This document shows, one piece after another, positions 44,256 to 54,702 of a DNA stretch of 64,000 nucleotides. The translations under genes were made by a program, and so were the position numbers. Position 1 is the first letter of the stretch; the number at the start of each line of letters is the position of its first letter. The notes under the pieces are model-generated. The model saw nothing but the letters and a program-made list of their open reading frames with translations. It ran no database searches and had not been told where the DNA came from. Source of the DNA: Argyresthia goedartella (lineage: Eukaryota > Arthropoda > Insecta > Lepidoptera > Argyresthiidae). The DNA is taken from assembly GCA_949825045.1 (NCBI GenBank), contig OX463808.1, positions 32,239,674-32,303,673 on the forward strand. The letters run 5' to 3'.

Positions 44256-44525
44256 TTAATTAGTTATTTCGACGGCTACTATTATAATCTCCTCTCCAGC
44301 CCAAGTGCCGTAATTGCGCAGATTTTTAATGTAGTCATTGAGGGATTCTTCAGGGTCGGCGATTGCAAACTTTATGTTCTGTTCATCGCAGTTTTCTTCT
44401 ACATATTTAACTAGGTCCTTACGAATGTGGGTGGGGTCGATTGTTAATTGATATTGGTGATTAATTTGGTCAGCAATTGCGTGGAATAGAAAGTTACCAT
44501 CTCTCGGCATTGATAAGGCTTTCAT
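44256..44525 (-). pseudogene. LINE D: OTU-like cysteine protease domain
   Basis: Minus strand, 89 codons. MPRDGNFLFHAIADQINHQY then IRKDLVKYVEENCDE and NYGTWAGEEIIIVAVE follow the ovarian-tumour (OTU) protease pattern (DGNCLF.A.., .LR..vv.yi.., ..WGG..e). The catalytic cysteine position is TTT (Phe) instead of TGT, so it would be inactive as a peptidase. It lies 140 bp upstream of the endonuclease start on the same strand, and OTU domains are known in some retrotransposons, so I assign it to LINE D. Stops lie between the two domains. Confidence 0.65.
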
Positions 44526-44842
44526 CTTTTTGGAATGTTGTTGAAAGAAAGAACTTAGAGCTAATTTGATTAATTTGAACTACCTACATACCTATTGTTT
44601 ATGGTATGGGTTGCGATTGTCAAAGTTTGTGCGTAACTTTGCGCACTTATCCTCGGTATTTTCAAATAGAATTGGAGGCTGGGGCTGGAAGCTATAGAAT
44701 AGGCGTGAAAGAGACCCGCCAAGGACAAAGAGTCTATGATTTTATTTTTGTTATTGTTCGTCAGCGGAAGTCTTTCGTTAATTGCCTGTTTTCTGCAAGA
44801 TGGTAAAATGATCCTTTTATGATGTAGAAGTGCACAACACAA

Positions 44843-44870
44843 GTGTGCACAACACAAGTGTTGTGCACAC
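44843..44870. repeat. Perfect palindrome, 13-bp arms, 2-nt loop
   Basis: GTGTGCACAACAC / GTGTTGTGCACAC around AA, preceded by a direct copy of part of the arm. It sits exactly at the edge of the right inverted-duplication arm. Confidence 0.85.
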
Positions 44871-45636
44871 ACAAACTTATCCACAGAACACAATAACTTG
44901 TCTTTTTTTTTCTTCTTTTTAGGGTTCCGTACCCGAAGGGTTCCAAACGGGACCCTATTACTAAGACTTCGCTGTCCGTCGGTCCGTCTGTCACCAGGCT
45001 GTATCTCAAGAACCTAGCTAGCTAGAGGGTTGAAATTTTCACAGATTATGTATTTCTGTTGCCGCTATAACAAAAAATACTAAAAAACAGGATAAAAGAA
45101 ATATTTAAGGGGGCTCCCATACAACAATTCTTTCAATACCACATACAAACTTATGGATGCACCTGGTTACGTACATGGAGTGTAAAAGTAACCGCACCAA
45201 TAACTTTGTAAACAATATTTTGCTGTGTAAAATTCAAACTATTCACTCCACACCATCGCTTCCATTGAACGGTGGTACGGAACCCTTCGTGCGCGATTTA
45301 GACTCGCACTTGACCGGTTTTTTTTTTTCTCTATTTTTGCGTTTCACCTTTGCATGTTTTGATCCAAGTATTGTTGAACATTGAATTTTTGTCATGCATA
45401 TATTTTGTTTTGTGTTTGATAATGATGATTATAAGTTAAGATTATGTTATGACCCAGCATTACGTATTTGTCTCGAAAATTGTGTTACTGTTAATTCTCC
45501 ATCTATGTACCTAGTTTATTCCTCTCCAAGCAGACCCAGTGTAGGACTGGTTCAGGCAAGTAACTTGGTGTGATTAAGATAGTATATATTTTATATATTT
45601 ATAATTAAGTAAAAACAAGCATATATATTTGTATTT
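44869..45636 (+). repeat. Inverted duplication, right arm
   Basis: Reverse-complement partner of 39341-39690, interrupted at about 44920-45325 by a dispersed repeat that the left arm lacks. The arm ends at 45636 in TTGTATTT, the same end as the left arm. It then passes into the 5' part of LINE F2-d, whereas the left arm passes into the RT part of F2-c. Confidence 0.9.
44922..45325. mobile_element. Lepidopteran high-copy short repeat
   Basis: It opens GGGTTCCGTACC and closes GGTACGGAACCCTTCGTGCG then CTCGCACTTGACCGG and poly-T. Internally it has GGGACCCTATTACTAAGACT, CTGTCACCAGGCTGTATCTC and GGGGGCTCCCATACAACA. I recall this consensus as very abundant in Lepidoptera. The copy carries an unusual ~130-bp extra segment before the right end. 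The inserted element separates two halves of the duplicated 3' UTR. Confidence 0.75.
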
Positions 45637-46158
45637 TTGACAACTGTATTTTATCATGTTCATCAAGCGATGATTATACAAATATGGCGAACGATATCGT
45701 GGTGGAATCGTTATCGGCCAAACTCTCGACTGTCTTTGGTGGCCTGGAAAATAATCTTAAACTCGTTCATATAAATGCCCAGAGCATCCACTCCAGTTAC
45801 CTGGACCTACTTGAGGCGTTTAGTGGCAAACATGTGGATGGAATTCTTATATCAGAATCGTTTCTCAAACCGTCCCTACCGTCCACCATGTACTCATTGC
45901 CTGATTTCTGGCTTTATCGGAACGACAGAGTTGGGAAGGCAGGTGGTGGTGTAGCCATTTACCTCCGCTCCGACATTCCTTGTAGAGTTTAAGTGCTTCC
46001 CCGAATGTGTACTCTGAGTCGGCAGAACATCTTTTCCTTGAAATTTGTCTTCACCATAATAAAGTTCTGCTCGGTGTTATCTACAGTCCCTCTCTTCACA
46101 TTGATTACTTCGATACATTCGAGTCTCTGCTCAACGAGATACCGGACAGAAAAAGTTA
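45637..46158 (+). pseudogene. LINE F2-d: 5' UTR end and endonuclease N-terminus
   Basis: Plus strand, closely similar to the 5' part of F2-b in opposite orientation. MANDIVVESLSAKLSTVFGG, then LVHINAQSIHSSYLDLLEAF and GKAGGGVAIYLRSDIPC. A stop at about 45991 and a cut at about 46158 (FESLLNEIP) end it. Confidence 0.8.
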
Positions 46159-47694
46159 AACAAAAGAGAATACAAAAGAAATAAATTACGACAAGAACAT
46201 TCCTCAAACTAACACAGCTGCAGAACGGCGAAGCAAATACGTATTTTTTTGTGCTTCTCTGGACAACGAGCTAAGGAACAACGAATTCTAACGAGCAATA
46301 AACAATAGAGCCTTGTACAGGGACTGAACCTCGACCCGTGTCACGGACCTCACTACTACGCACTAATGAAGTGAATTGAAGTAGGTGATATCAGTGCATA
46401 GAGTCTCACTAGCTGAGCAACAACCTGGTGCGATTGCTCCGATTAAGATAGCCATATCTCAGTTAAAACAGCAAAACTAACTCTATATCAGGCAGGTAAC
46501 ATCCTTCGTAATGCTGGTTACCATTTCATAAACAGATACCACTCTCGCTCCAAATTACTACGCCAACTCTAAACTATTCCACAGGCATAGTCCCGTACAA
46601 ATAGGTAGGAGATAAGTATACGAAAATACAAAACTAGGCAGGAACCTACCCAAGCGCAATAAAACAAAACTAAAATATTTGCCACCATCCGCTCCAACCA
46701 GCCCATCTGGACCTGTTATAACAATAGAATAAAATGTGAAGAAAAATAAGGACACTAAAATCCAATTCCTGCATGCACTTCCTGCAGGCACGTGAATAAT
46801 CACGTGCCTGCAGGAAGTGCATGAAAGGGCCTGCTTCTTGGCGTGGGATAACACCACGTCCCGTTGCGCAACTCTTGTTTCTATTGACTTAGTAGAATAT
46901 GATGATGTATCAAGCACCACGCATGTCTGTGATGAAATGAAATAAGTCTTTTTCGTAAGTTGTTGCTGTTGAGAGAACTTAATTTTATGGGTTAGATTCA
47001 TTTAAGAAATACCTTAAATAATGAAGATTCTACGTCCTATGTAATCGTTTGCGTATCCAGAGAAAGCAATCCATTGATATGGTTATTGCTGAGGAGTTAG
47101 CCCAGGATCATGACACACCTAATGTGCTGGATAGGGTCGGTTAATACTCCAGGATAACGGCGCGTCGTTAGGAAGTACTGTTATGTATTGCGTAAGACGT
47201 AAACTCGGGGTCTCTTCTAGTAGATTCGTCTGTGGAGATAAATATTGGTTGCATACGTCCTAACGTGTCCTAGACACTGAATAGGAACGGGCTCACCAAG
47301 CAACACTCATTGAGATGTCTCAACTATGTTCACCTATTGTCGTACACAATATTGTACACACAGCAGCGTGGCGTAGCCTATTATCTGGTAGGGCGCAGCT
47401 CAGAACCTATCTAATTCACACTTTACGCACTCTACTTTCACACTTATAGCTATATTAGACACTCTCATATCCTCTCGCTGATACACAATCTCTGAAATGC
47501 AAGAAACCAGAGTCAGAAAAAAGGCGCGCGCCGGGTTGTAAACTATTGTTTGTTTAAATGCGTTTGCAAGATGTCGGAAGTCTATAGACACGTCCGTTCA
47601 GTCCGGCAACACAAACGCCACTCCTGTGATGGCTGACGCATACCTGGGATAAAACTCAAATAATACGTGTGTACGTGAGGTACCAAATCAGCCG
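46159..47694. other. No recognisable gene
   Basis: Mixed-composition DNA. The minus-strand frames at 46558-47001 and 47400-47591 have no family motif. The only structure noted is the palindrome at 46772-46823. The right part may include an LTR belonging to the relic at 47695-48370. Confidence 0.45.
46772..46823. repeat. Perfect palindrome, 24-bp arms, 4-nt loop
   Basis: Arms 46772-46795 and 46800-46823 are exact complements around ATAA. The arm contains CCTGCAGG and CACGTG. No coding context. Confidence 0.9.
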
Positions 47695-48370
47695 GCACAG
47701 ATACTCCCTCCTTTACAAAAATGTAAAACAAGTTAATAACATATCACAAATTAATTTTAAAATTGTACATAGTAAATAACAAACATCAGTCAAACAGGAT
47801 TGGCGACCGAAATTCTCCTCTTTTACAAAAATTTAAACATACAAAATACAAAACAAAACAAAAAATAATATAATCTACAAGACGTGATGCTATTCGATAT
47901 AGACACGGCGAGCGTTTTTTTGCGAGTTCAGCAGTTGCGTGTTATGCTTCATAGTCAATGTCAGCCCAGTTGCTTACTATTGAAATCACGTTTCTTGCGT
48001 GCAAGGTCAGGAATGTAGTTATGCTGTCTTGAGTTTGCGCTCCTCACTCGATGATTTATGTCCAAAGTTGTTCTTCTAGAGGTTTGGAGCTATTTCGTTC
48101 TAAATTTATCATGGATGCGAGGTCGATTGCCTGGTGCTTGCTCCATCTTCTGCTCCTCGTCTGGAGTTGATGTTGCACGTTCCGTTGAATGATATTCTCA
48201 ACGGCGTCTCTTTTTTTATAGACTGGGGAGCAGGGCCAGCGTTCATGGATGGGCCTCTCCATGTGCTAGTCACCGTACTGTGTCATGGCGATGACGTTTT
48301 ACTACCGCTTCTTGTCATGACTGGATGTAGTGACGTGGTATTGCTTTGTTGTAGTGCCGTCGTCGTTGCT
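47695..48370 (-). pseudogene. Possible LTR-element 3' end (pol tail and polypurine tract)
   Basis: On the minus strand HPVMTRSGSKTSSP near 48300-48350 resembles the basic C-terminal tail of gypsy-class Pol proteins. A purine tract GTAAAGGAGGGAG at about 47698-47715 (with a weaker copy at about 47815) is followed by TGTGCCGGC, a possible LTR start at about 47694. There is no RT or integrase, so the assignment is tentative. Confidence 0.3.
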
Positions 48371-49060
48371 TGGTTTGGCACTGTTTCCTGACTCATGTCT
48401 CTTCTTTATTCATGGCTATCGCCGTAGTTTTGATCATTTGTGGTGGATTGTCTTCATAACTCGCTATCGACCAATCATTGACCTGCTGTCAACAGTTGAG
48501 GTTATGAGGTTGCTGGGGTGCTGTGTATTTTCCACTGCTGCTCCGTTGGCTTGGGATATGCGACCGAAAGCAGGAACTATTTCACCGATATCTCGGCAAC
48601 TTGATGATGAGTCTTCTTGGCACCTAAGACTCCATTGTGGCAACATTCTTGTAGGCGATTCCGGCTTATTTCTTCATATCATCGAAGATATTACAGAAGG
48701 TTGCTCGATGTTCACTGTCGGGGTCACCACTTTGCCGACGGAGTGGCAACCGACGGGAGACGTAATAAAAAGCTTGGAATATGCACAATTACTATCTAAC
48801 TTTATTATTATAAATACTCGGTTTATATACAAATAAAAAAAAATACAAAAGCTTTATTCACCAACAAACTTAATTTTAGATTACAAGTTGATTAGGGCTT
48901 CCTTTTAAGTAAAAAATACCTGTACCAGGAAGCCCCGCTCTTCCATATCTGGGTAACATTATGTTAAGCATGTGGATAGCAATCCATACATCTTTTTATT
49001 TTGAATAGGTAAAGTTAATTTTAATTTATATCTAAGTTTATATAAGTTTGACCTCAATGC
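48371..49060. other. No recognisable gene
   Basis: The open frames (for example 48330-48836, +) lack any motif. AT-rich from 48780 on. Confidence 0.45.
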
Positions 49061-49158
49061 GACGTAATAAAATTAGTAGAATTTGTTGAAACTGCTTAGG
49101 TACCTACATTGATGTAACAAAACTAGTAGATGTTGAAACTACTTAGGTACCTACATTG
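49061..49158. repeat. Tandem duplication, ~49-bp unit x2
   Basis: Units 49061-49111 and 49112-49158 share GTTGAAACT(G/A)CTTAGG and TACCTACATTG. Confidence 0.85.
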
Positions 49159-49248
49159 TTATTCAAATAAAAATAAAAATATAAAATAATGTAAATATTC
49201 TAGGCTATTCACTTTCATCTTTGTGTGTGAATTTGAGGAAGGTTGTGA

Positions 49249-49252
49249 GGGT

Positions 49253-49346
<94 letters not shown>
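49249..49346. repeat. (GT)n(GA)n compound microsatellite
   Basis: About 14 GT units, then about 35 GA units without interruption. The open frames across it are artefacts. Confidence 0.98.
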
Positions 49347-49348
<2 letters not shown>

Positions 49349-49452
49349 GTGTATGTGTTGGGTAGGGGTGTGAGTGTGTGGATATGGCTGTCTGAGGTTG
49401 TGGATTTGTAGTGTGTACATACACATGTACAAATTTGGGTTGCCACATTTAA

Positions 49453-49596
49453 GGCCATACTAATAAAAAAAGTTAGTCACGGTTTAACTTATTCAGTGTT
49501 TTGTCTTTTTCATACGTCGAGTAAATGTCAAATGTCAAAGCAAGACAAAACACTTTATAAGTTAAACCGTGAATAACTTCTTTTATTAGTAAGGCC
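49453..49596. mobile_element. Foldback MITE, 144 bp
   Basis: It is almost wholly an inverted repeat: GGCCATACTAATAAAAAAAG and CACGGTTTAACTTAT at the left pair with the complement at the right, arms about 60 bp. No coding capacity and no clear duplication of flanking bases. Confidence 0.8.
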
Positions 49597-49612
49597 GTAA
49601 GAGTTGATTTCT

Positions 49613-50285
49613 CATTTTGTTTTATTTCTGATTAGAACTTCTGTTTCATCATAACTTTTTTCCATTAGCCAATCAGTTATTAGTTTTTTACAGTGTTAGA
49701 ATGTCATCGGAAATATGTTAAGTTCTTTATTTGCCAAGTTGTATAGTAGCGATGATTGGTTTTTATACTGCCTGTATGCGTATTCTATGCTCACTATGTG
49801 TGCAGGGGCTACATTGTGTTTCCTTCTTTTAATTGTTAAATTAGGATCAAATTCCAGCTTTCTGTGTAGTTTCATTATAATGTTAAGTATATAAAGTTTC
49901 CTTAATGTCAGTTCCCTACAGGATTGATAGAGTTCGTTTGTGGGAAATAGGCGGGGTTTGAAATACATGATTTTTATAAGTGATCTCTGGGATCTTTCTA
50001 TCTCTATAAATTTTGTTTTAATGGCACCTCCCCAGACAGGAATACAATATATTATCACGGATTGAACTAGAGAGACATAAATTTTACTTAGAATCTGTTT
50101 TGTAGTAATGTGTCGTAGTATTTTAAAAACCCAGGTTAGCTTGCGTATTCTACCTATAATAAGATCTATGTGTAACTTCCAGGTCAATGTTTGGTCAAGT
50201 ATAACACCAAGATATTTTATGTGTGACACCTTGTTTATCACAGGGCAAGAGCATGGGAAGTCGACGTTGAATTGATATGAATATC
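49613..50285 (-). pseudogene. LINE H: RT C-terminal region
   Basis: Minus-strand LINE fragment of the group seen in LINE A and B. HIKYLGVILDQTLTWKLHID, IRKLTWVFKILRHI, YCIPVWGGAIKTKFIEIER then TLRKLYILNIIMKLH. The last residues (WL..KSYDETEVLIRNKT) lie in another frame left of a stop at 49696. It is truncated at about 50285, where an opposite-strand RT fragment starts. Confidence 0.75.
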
Positions 50286-50470
50286 GTTATTGGGGCCTTT
50301 GTTATTTATTATTTACAGAGCTGACATCATGAAATGCATTACCCATTGCAAATATCACATTTATGCAGATGACTTACAAATTTATACAGATATAAATAAA
50401 GACAATTTTATTGATAATGTTCGACAAATTAATAATGGTTTGGATAGGGTGGGCGCCAAAATATATGATT
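50286..50470 (+). pseudogene. RT motif B-C fragment, plus strand
   Basis: GPLLFIIYRADIMKCITHCK then YHIYADDLQIYTDINKDNFI. A small RT palm scrap with the YADD motif intact. It joins directly to LINE H on the left and to another RT scrap on the right. Confidence 0.65.
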
Positions 50471-50655
50471 TTAGGATCTAAAAACAGACTCACCACTTCC
50501 TTTGGGACATTTGAGTTCAGCAGTTTGCTCCAGAGAATTTTATAATTCACCAAATCAAACACCTCACTCAAATCTAGGAAGCACGCATACACAGATGCGT
50601 ACAAACACTGCGCGGATGTCGTTGTAATTTCGAAAAACCAAAAATATGTATGGGC
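50471..50655 (-). pseudogene. RT motif A fragment, minus strand
   Basis: VYACFLDLSEVFDLVNYKIL then WSKLLNSNVPKEVVSLF matches RT motif A and the following helix of a different LINE group. Confidence 0.6.
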
Positions 50656-50799
50656 CATAGTGAGGATGATGGCTCGTGCACCCGAAGTAGTTGAGGAATA
50701 TTTTGGAAGGTAAAGATGAGCACCAATTAGACACGAGTAGTTTATTTTGCTGTTAATTGGTAACTAAATAATACTGTGTATAATGAGGTATAAAATAAA

Positions 50800-51230
50800 C
50801 TATGAAATGCAACCTAACATATAAAAGGTAGGTGAATGACGCGCATGGAATATGTATGCGTTGATAGACCGTACATAATCTAAGGCCTCAAGTTTGATTG
50901 CCAGCTGCTTGACTTGTTCTTGAGCACGCTGGTAATCTGCTGTCAAATGCTCAATTTTTAGTGCTGCCTTAATTCTATTTGGTTGACACTTCTGGATATT
51001 TTTCAACAATCTTAAATGTTGTCTAGTTTTGTTAATAAATATGTTAAGTTTTAGGTATTTTTTATTTTGATTTTGTTTGAATTGTTACCGCTTGACAATC
51101 TCGTATCGCGTAGTGCACTCATATTTTCCATCTCCAGCTCATGATTTAGAAGCAGCGTGAACATTATTTATAGTTTCTTTTTCTAGATAAGCTATTTGGT
51201 TGTTCGCTTCATGTAGTTCATGTAGAACTC
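50800..51230 (-). pseudogene. Coiled-coil coding remnant, left part
   Basis: On the minus strand LHELHEANNQIAYLEKETIN (51230-51150) and, after a stop and frame change, KAALKIEHLTADYQRAQEQV then KQLAIKLEALD (about 50980-50870). Heptad-like Leu/Ile spacing and Glu/Lys/Gln richness suggest a coiled coil. With a similar stretch at 53650-53850 on the same strand it could be one protein interrupted by the satellite arrays. The protein is not identified. It may be a host pseudogene or a transposon ORF1. Confidence 0.35.
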
Positions 51231-51624
51231 ATGTGGTTTCGACGTAAGATGACAAAACATCCGAACATAATTTAAGTGTAATCTGCAAACACCAGCCCAA
51301 CAGTGCTAGTATATTGTTGAAACTCACAGCGTTCAAGGAGGCGATTTAGACCCCCCAGGGAAAGTAATCAAAACATCTGTATGTCCTATAGTATCTGAGA
51401 AAAAAAAAAACGACAACAATGTCATCGAGGTAAACAAGCGCATAAGAAATGGAACGCATAAGAAGGTAGGACTTTATTTTAATAGGCAGAGGACTCCGAA
51501 AGTTACCGAAATACGAGGTTTCCGATTTTGATCTCATGTGGTTTCGACGTAAGATGACAAAACATCCGAACATAATTTGAGTGTAATCTGCAAACACCAG
51601 CCCAACAGAGCTAGTACTTTCACC
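51228..51624 (-). repeat. ~310-bp satellite array, left (inverted) arm, 1.3 units
   Basis: Reverse-complement copies of the unit found at 52570-53575; equivalent points (CCGAACATAATTT) at 51261 and 51566, period about 305. The arm ends CTAGTACTTTCAC at 51624, the mirror of GTGAAAGTACTAG at 52570. Confidence 0.9.
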
Positions 51625-52569
51625 TTGTTCTAAATACTATCTAGAATAGGTCGAGTAAAACAATCAAAGGTGCATAGATTGAAAAAAACGAAAACAATAT
51701 TCGTAAACAAAAATGCACATAACGTATCTAGTACATAACATAAAATAGATGGAAGAAATGAAAAGCGAAAATAAATAAAACGTTGTAAATACTGTTTATA
51801 ATAGGTAAAGAAAAGCAAACAAATATGCTTAGATTGGAAATAAACGGAAAAATAACAAAAAAATGTAAACAATAAATACACAAAACTTTTCTAGTAAATA
51901 ATATAACAAAGACACAAAAAAAACACAAAAAGTATTATAACAATAAGTGTGCTGTTAGTAGATTTGTGTAAAAATAATTAAAATGTTACAGTACAGAATA
52001 GGTGAAGTAAAGCAAAATAATAAGATTGAAAAAAAAATGGTTAACAATAAATGCATAAAACATATCTATTAATTAATATAAAATAGAGACTTGAAATACT
52101 GTATACGAAATAGAACATAGGCAAAGAATACGCTGTCAGTGTATTTATAATGTGGATATAGATAAAATGTAAATACCGTTTAAATAAAGAAATATACGAT
52201 GAAATTTAAAAAAAGTAGGTACAATAAAAAGTATATATATATATATGCAAAAAAAATCTGTCAGTACATTAATATGTGTAATAATACTAGTTTATGCAAC
52301 TGTCATACAATGAGGGTCCTTAAAACACGAGTGTGGTTTTAGGTTTTTATAACAGGGTCACACAACTGTTTTAAGGACTAATTACATACAGCTGCATACA
52401 CTACTTTATCTAAACACAACCAACCTTACCTAACCTAAATTCGGGCTTGGCCATTTTCTCAACAACAGCTACCGATTTTCCGTTCCGTACTGATGACAGA
52501 TAATACTTAGTACTTTATGCAATTGCTGTATAATGAGGGGCCTTAAATCTTACAAATTTGTTTAACAAA
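51625..52569. repeat. AT-rich spacer between inverted arrays, with diverged tandem repeats
   Basis: Blocks of the form AATACTGT..AATAGGT(A/G)AAG.AAAGCAAA..AGATTG(G/A)AAA recur at about 51628, 51789 and 51989 (spacing ~160-200 bp), strongly diverged. There is no credible gene. Confidence 0.6.
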
Positions 52570-53575
52570 GTGAAAGTACTAGTACTGTTGGGCTGGCGTT
52601 TGCAGATTACACTCAAATTATGTTCGGATGTTTTGTCACCTTACGTCGAAACCACATGAGATCAAAATCGGAAACCTCGTATTTCGGTAACTTTCGGAGT
52701 CCTCTGCCTATTAAAATAAAGTCCTACCTTCTTATGCGTTCCATTCCTTATGCGCTTGTTTACCTCGACGACATTGTTGTCGTTGCTTTTATTTATTTTC
52801 TCAGATACTATATGACATACAGATGTTTTGATTATTTTCCCTGGGGGTCAAAATCGCCTCCTTGAACGCTGTGAGTTTCAACAATATACTAGCACTGTTG
52901 GGCTGGTGTTTGCAGATTACACTCAAATTATGTTCGGATATTTTGTCATCTTACGACGAAACCACATGAGTTCAAAATCGGAAACCTCGTATTTCGGTAA
53001 ATTTCGGAGTCCTATGCCTATTGAAATAAAGTCCTACCTTCTTATGCGTTCCATTCCTTATGCGCTTGTTTACCTCGATGACATTGTTGTCGTTGTTATT
53101 ATTTTTTTTCTCAGAAACTATATGACATACAGATGTTTTGATTACTTTTCCTGGGGGGTCAAAATCGCCTCCTTGAACGCTGTGAGTTTTAACAATATAC
53201 TAGCACTGTTGGGCTGGTGTTTGCAGATTACACTCAAATTATGTTCGGATGTTTTGTCATCTTACGTCGAAACCACATGAGTTCAAAATCGGAAACCTCG
53301 TATTTCGGTGACTTTCGAAGTCTTCTGCCTATTAAAATAAAGTCCTACCTTCTCATGCGTTCCATTCCTTATGCGCTTGTTTATTTTGAAGACATTGTTG
53401 CCGTTGTTTTTATTTTTTTTCTCAGAAACTATATGACATACAGATGTTCTGATAACATTTCCTGGGGGGTCAAAATCGGGCCCGTAAACGCTATGAGTTT
53501 CAACTTTTTACTCGCATGTGTTGGGCTGGTGTTTGTAACGTTTTTTTTTTTACGAAAACTAAGCGAGGTCAAAAT
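52570..53575 (+). repeat. ~310-bp satellite array, right arm, 3.3 units
   Basis: The unit starts TGTTGGGCTGGTGTTTGCAG and includes CTCAAATTATGTTCGGATG. Equivalent points fall at 52621, 52931 and 53242 (periods 310 and 311). A fourth, degenerate unit starts near 53517, and a last TGTTGGGCTAAC occurs at 53648. Each unit holds an ~85-codon open frame, but I regard these as incidental. Confidence 0.92.
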
Positions 53576-53649
53576 CTGAAACTTCGTATTTGGGGGGTCC
53601 AAAAAAGGTCTAAATCGTCTTAAATTTTAGAGCCGTTCCTAAGAAGTGT

Positions 53650-53850
53650 TGGGCTAACTTCACATCGCTGTTTCAGCCGGCCTATCTCTGCTTGAAATTT
53701 CTCACACGTTGCTCGCAGACTAGTCATACTTTCAATCTACTGGGTGTTTTTTGCTTTAAAACGTGTCAACTCATAGTTTCTCTCATCTCTTTCTGATAGT
53801 AGGCGGTTGTTGATCCCTTCGGCTTGTTCTGTTGAAGTTTGGCCATTGGT
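53650..53850 (-). pseudogene. Coiled-coil coding remnant, right part
   Basis: On the minus strand INNRLLSERDERNYELTRFK then an in-frame TAG, IESMTSLRATCEKFQAEIGR and LKQRCE. EQPMAKLQQNK lies just upstream in another frame. Coiled-coil-like, with one stop and one shift. Its order relative to 50800-51230 fits one interrupted gene. No family assignment. Confidence 0.35.
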
Positions 53851-54093
53851 TGCTCAGTATGCAGTCTGCGGGTCGTCATCGTACTATGAGGTTGGTGGCA
53901 GGCTCTGAGAAACAAATAATGAAAAACCATTAATTCTGGCTTATTTAGGAATGGCTACCTAGCACTGTAGTGCCCTACTTTAATGATATTGTTCAGTGCC
54001 TAATGAATAGTTTAATATATAAACAGAAAAAAGATAGAAACTGATAGGAAAACGTGGTAGGAAACCAGAAAATAGACAAAAATGTATGTAGCC

Positions 54094-54671
54094 TGTTTAA
54101 TTCCACGCCTCAACCGAACGGGCGTGGAATCTTGAGGGGTGGTTTTCACCAGCACAGGGAGTATCACACGTGGTACTGACCTTGACGCCTTGGGCCGGAA
54201 CTCAAAAGCTCAATTCGAGGCAGGAATGCGGGATAAGGAGCACAATGGGTGGGTGGTGAGGAGTCGAATCTTACTCTCGTCGTAGCCCGATGCTGTCGCC
54301 GTCGGGTTGCTTGCCGACACAAAGCGTCGCTGTCCGAATGCTACGAATTAATCCCCGAATCACATTAACCTTTCACGACACGAAGCACTCACTCCGATGA
54401 CGTGAATGTACTTATTCCCGACGATTATTATAATTAACACTCCGACCAGGCCCGACACCTGTGTTAGACAATTATTACACTAAAATACAGCCAAAGCCCG
54501 AACGCCATGTGCTGACATTTTCTCTCACGACAAGAAAGTAACCTCTAACTCGTCATCTCGGTTCTATGCAAGTGACAGCTGCTAGTTCCGTTTCCGCTAG
54601 TGATGTCCCGATCACTCGAGGTCGATCCGCACAACGAAAACCGGTGCGTTCCGAAGCATAAATATTAAACA
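54094..54671 (-). mobile_element. 3' LTR of the BEL/Pao element
   Basis: 578 bp, matches 59799-60376 at roughly 98%. Confidence 0.95.
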
Positions 54672-54702
54672 GTCACCCGCCCGGACAGGCCCGAACCTGT
54701 CC

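Noticed and set aside
46558..47001. 147-codon minus-strand frame
   Set aside because: It spans a perfect palindrome, has no motif, and is likely chance.
48134..48836. Plus-strand frames of 85 and 168 codons
   Set aside because: No recognisable domain, biased hydrophobic composition, and the minus strand fits a decayed LTR-element tail better.
49159..49458. Several 60-100-codon frames across the (GT)n(GA)n tract
   Set aside because: Low-complexity dipeptide products of a microsatellite; no gene.
51228..53575. CRISPR-like repeat array
   Set aside because: Units are ~310 bp, contiguous without unique spacers, and the sequence is eukaryotic.
52620..53579. Open frames in the ~310-bp repeats containing VYLDDIVVV, like an RT catalytic motif
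   Set aside because: The flanking residues do not match any RT block, the frames repeat with the satellite unit, and the same DNA occurs in inverted arrays. The motif looks coincidental.
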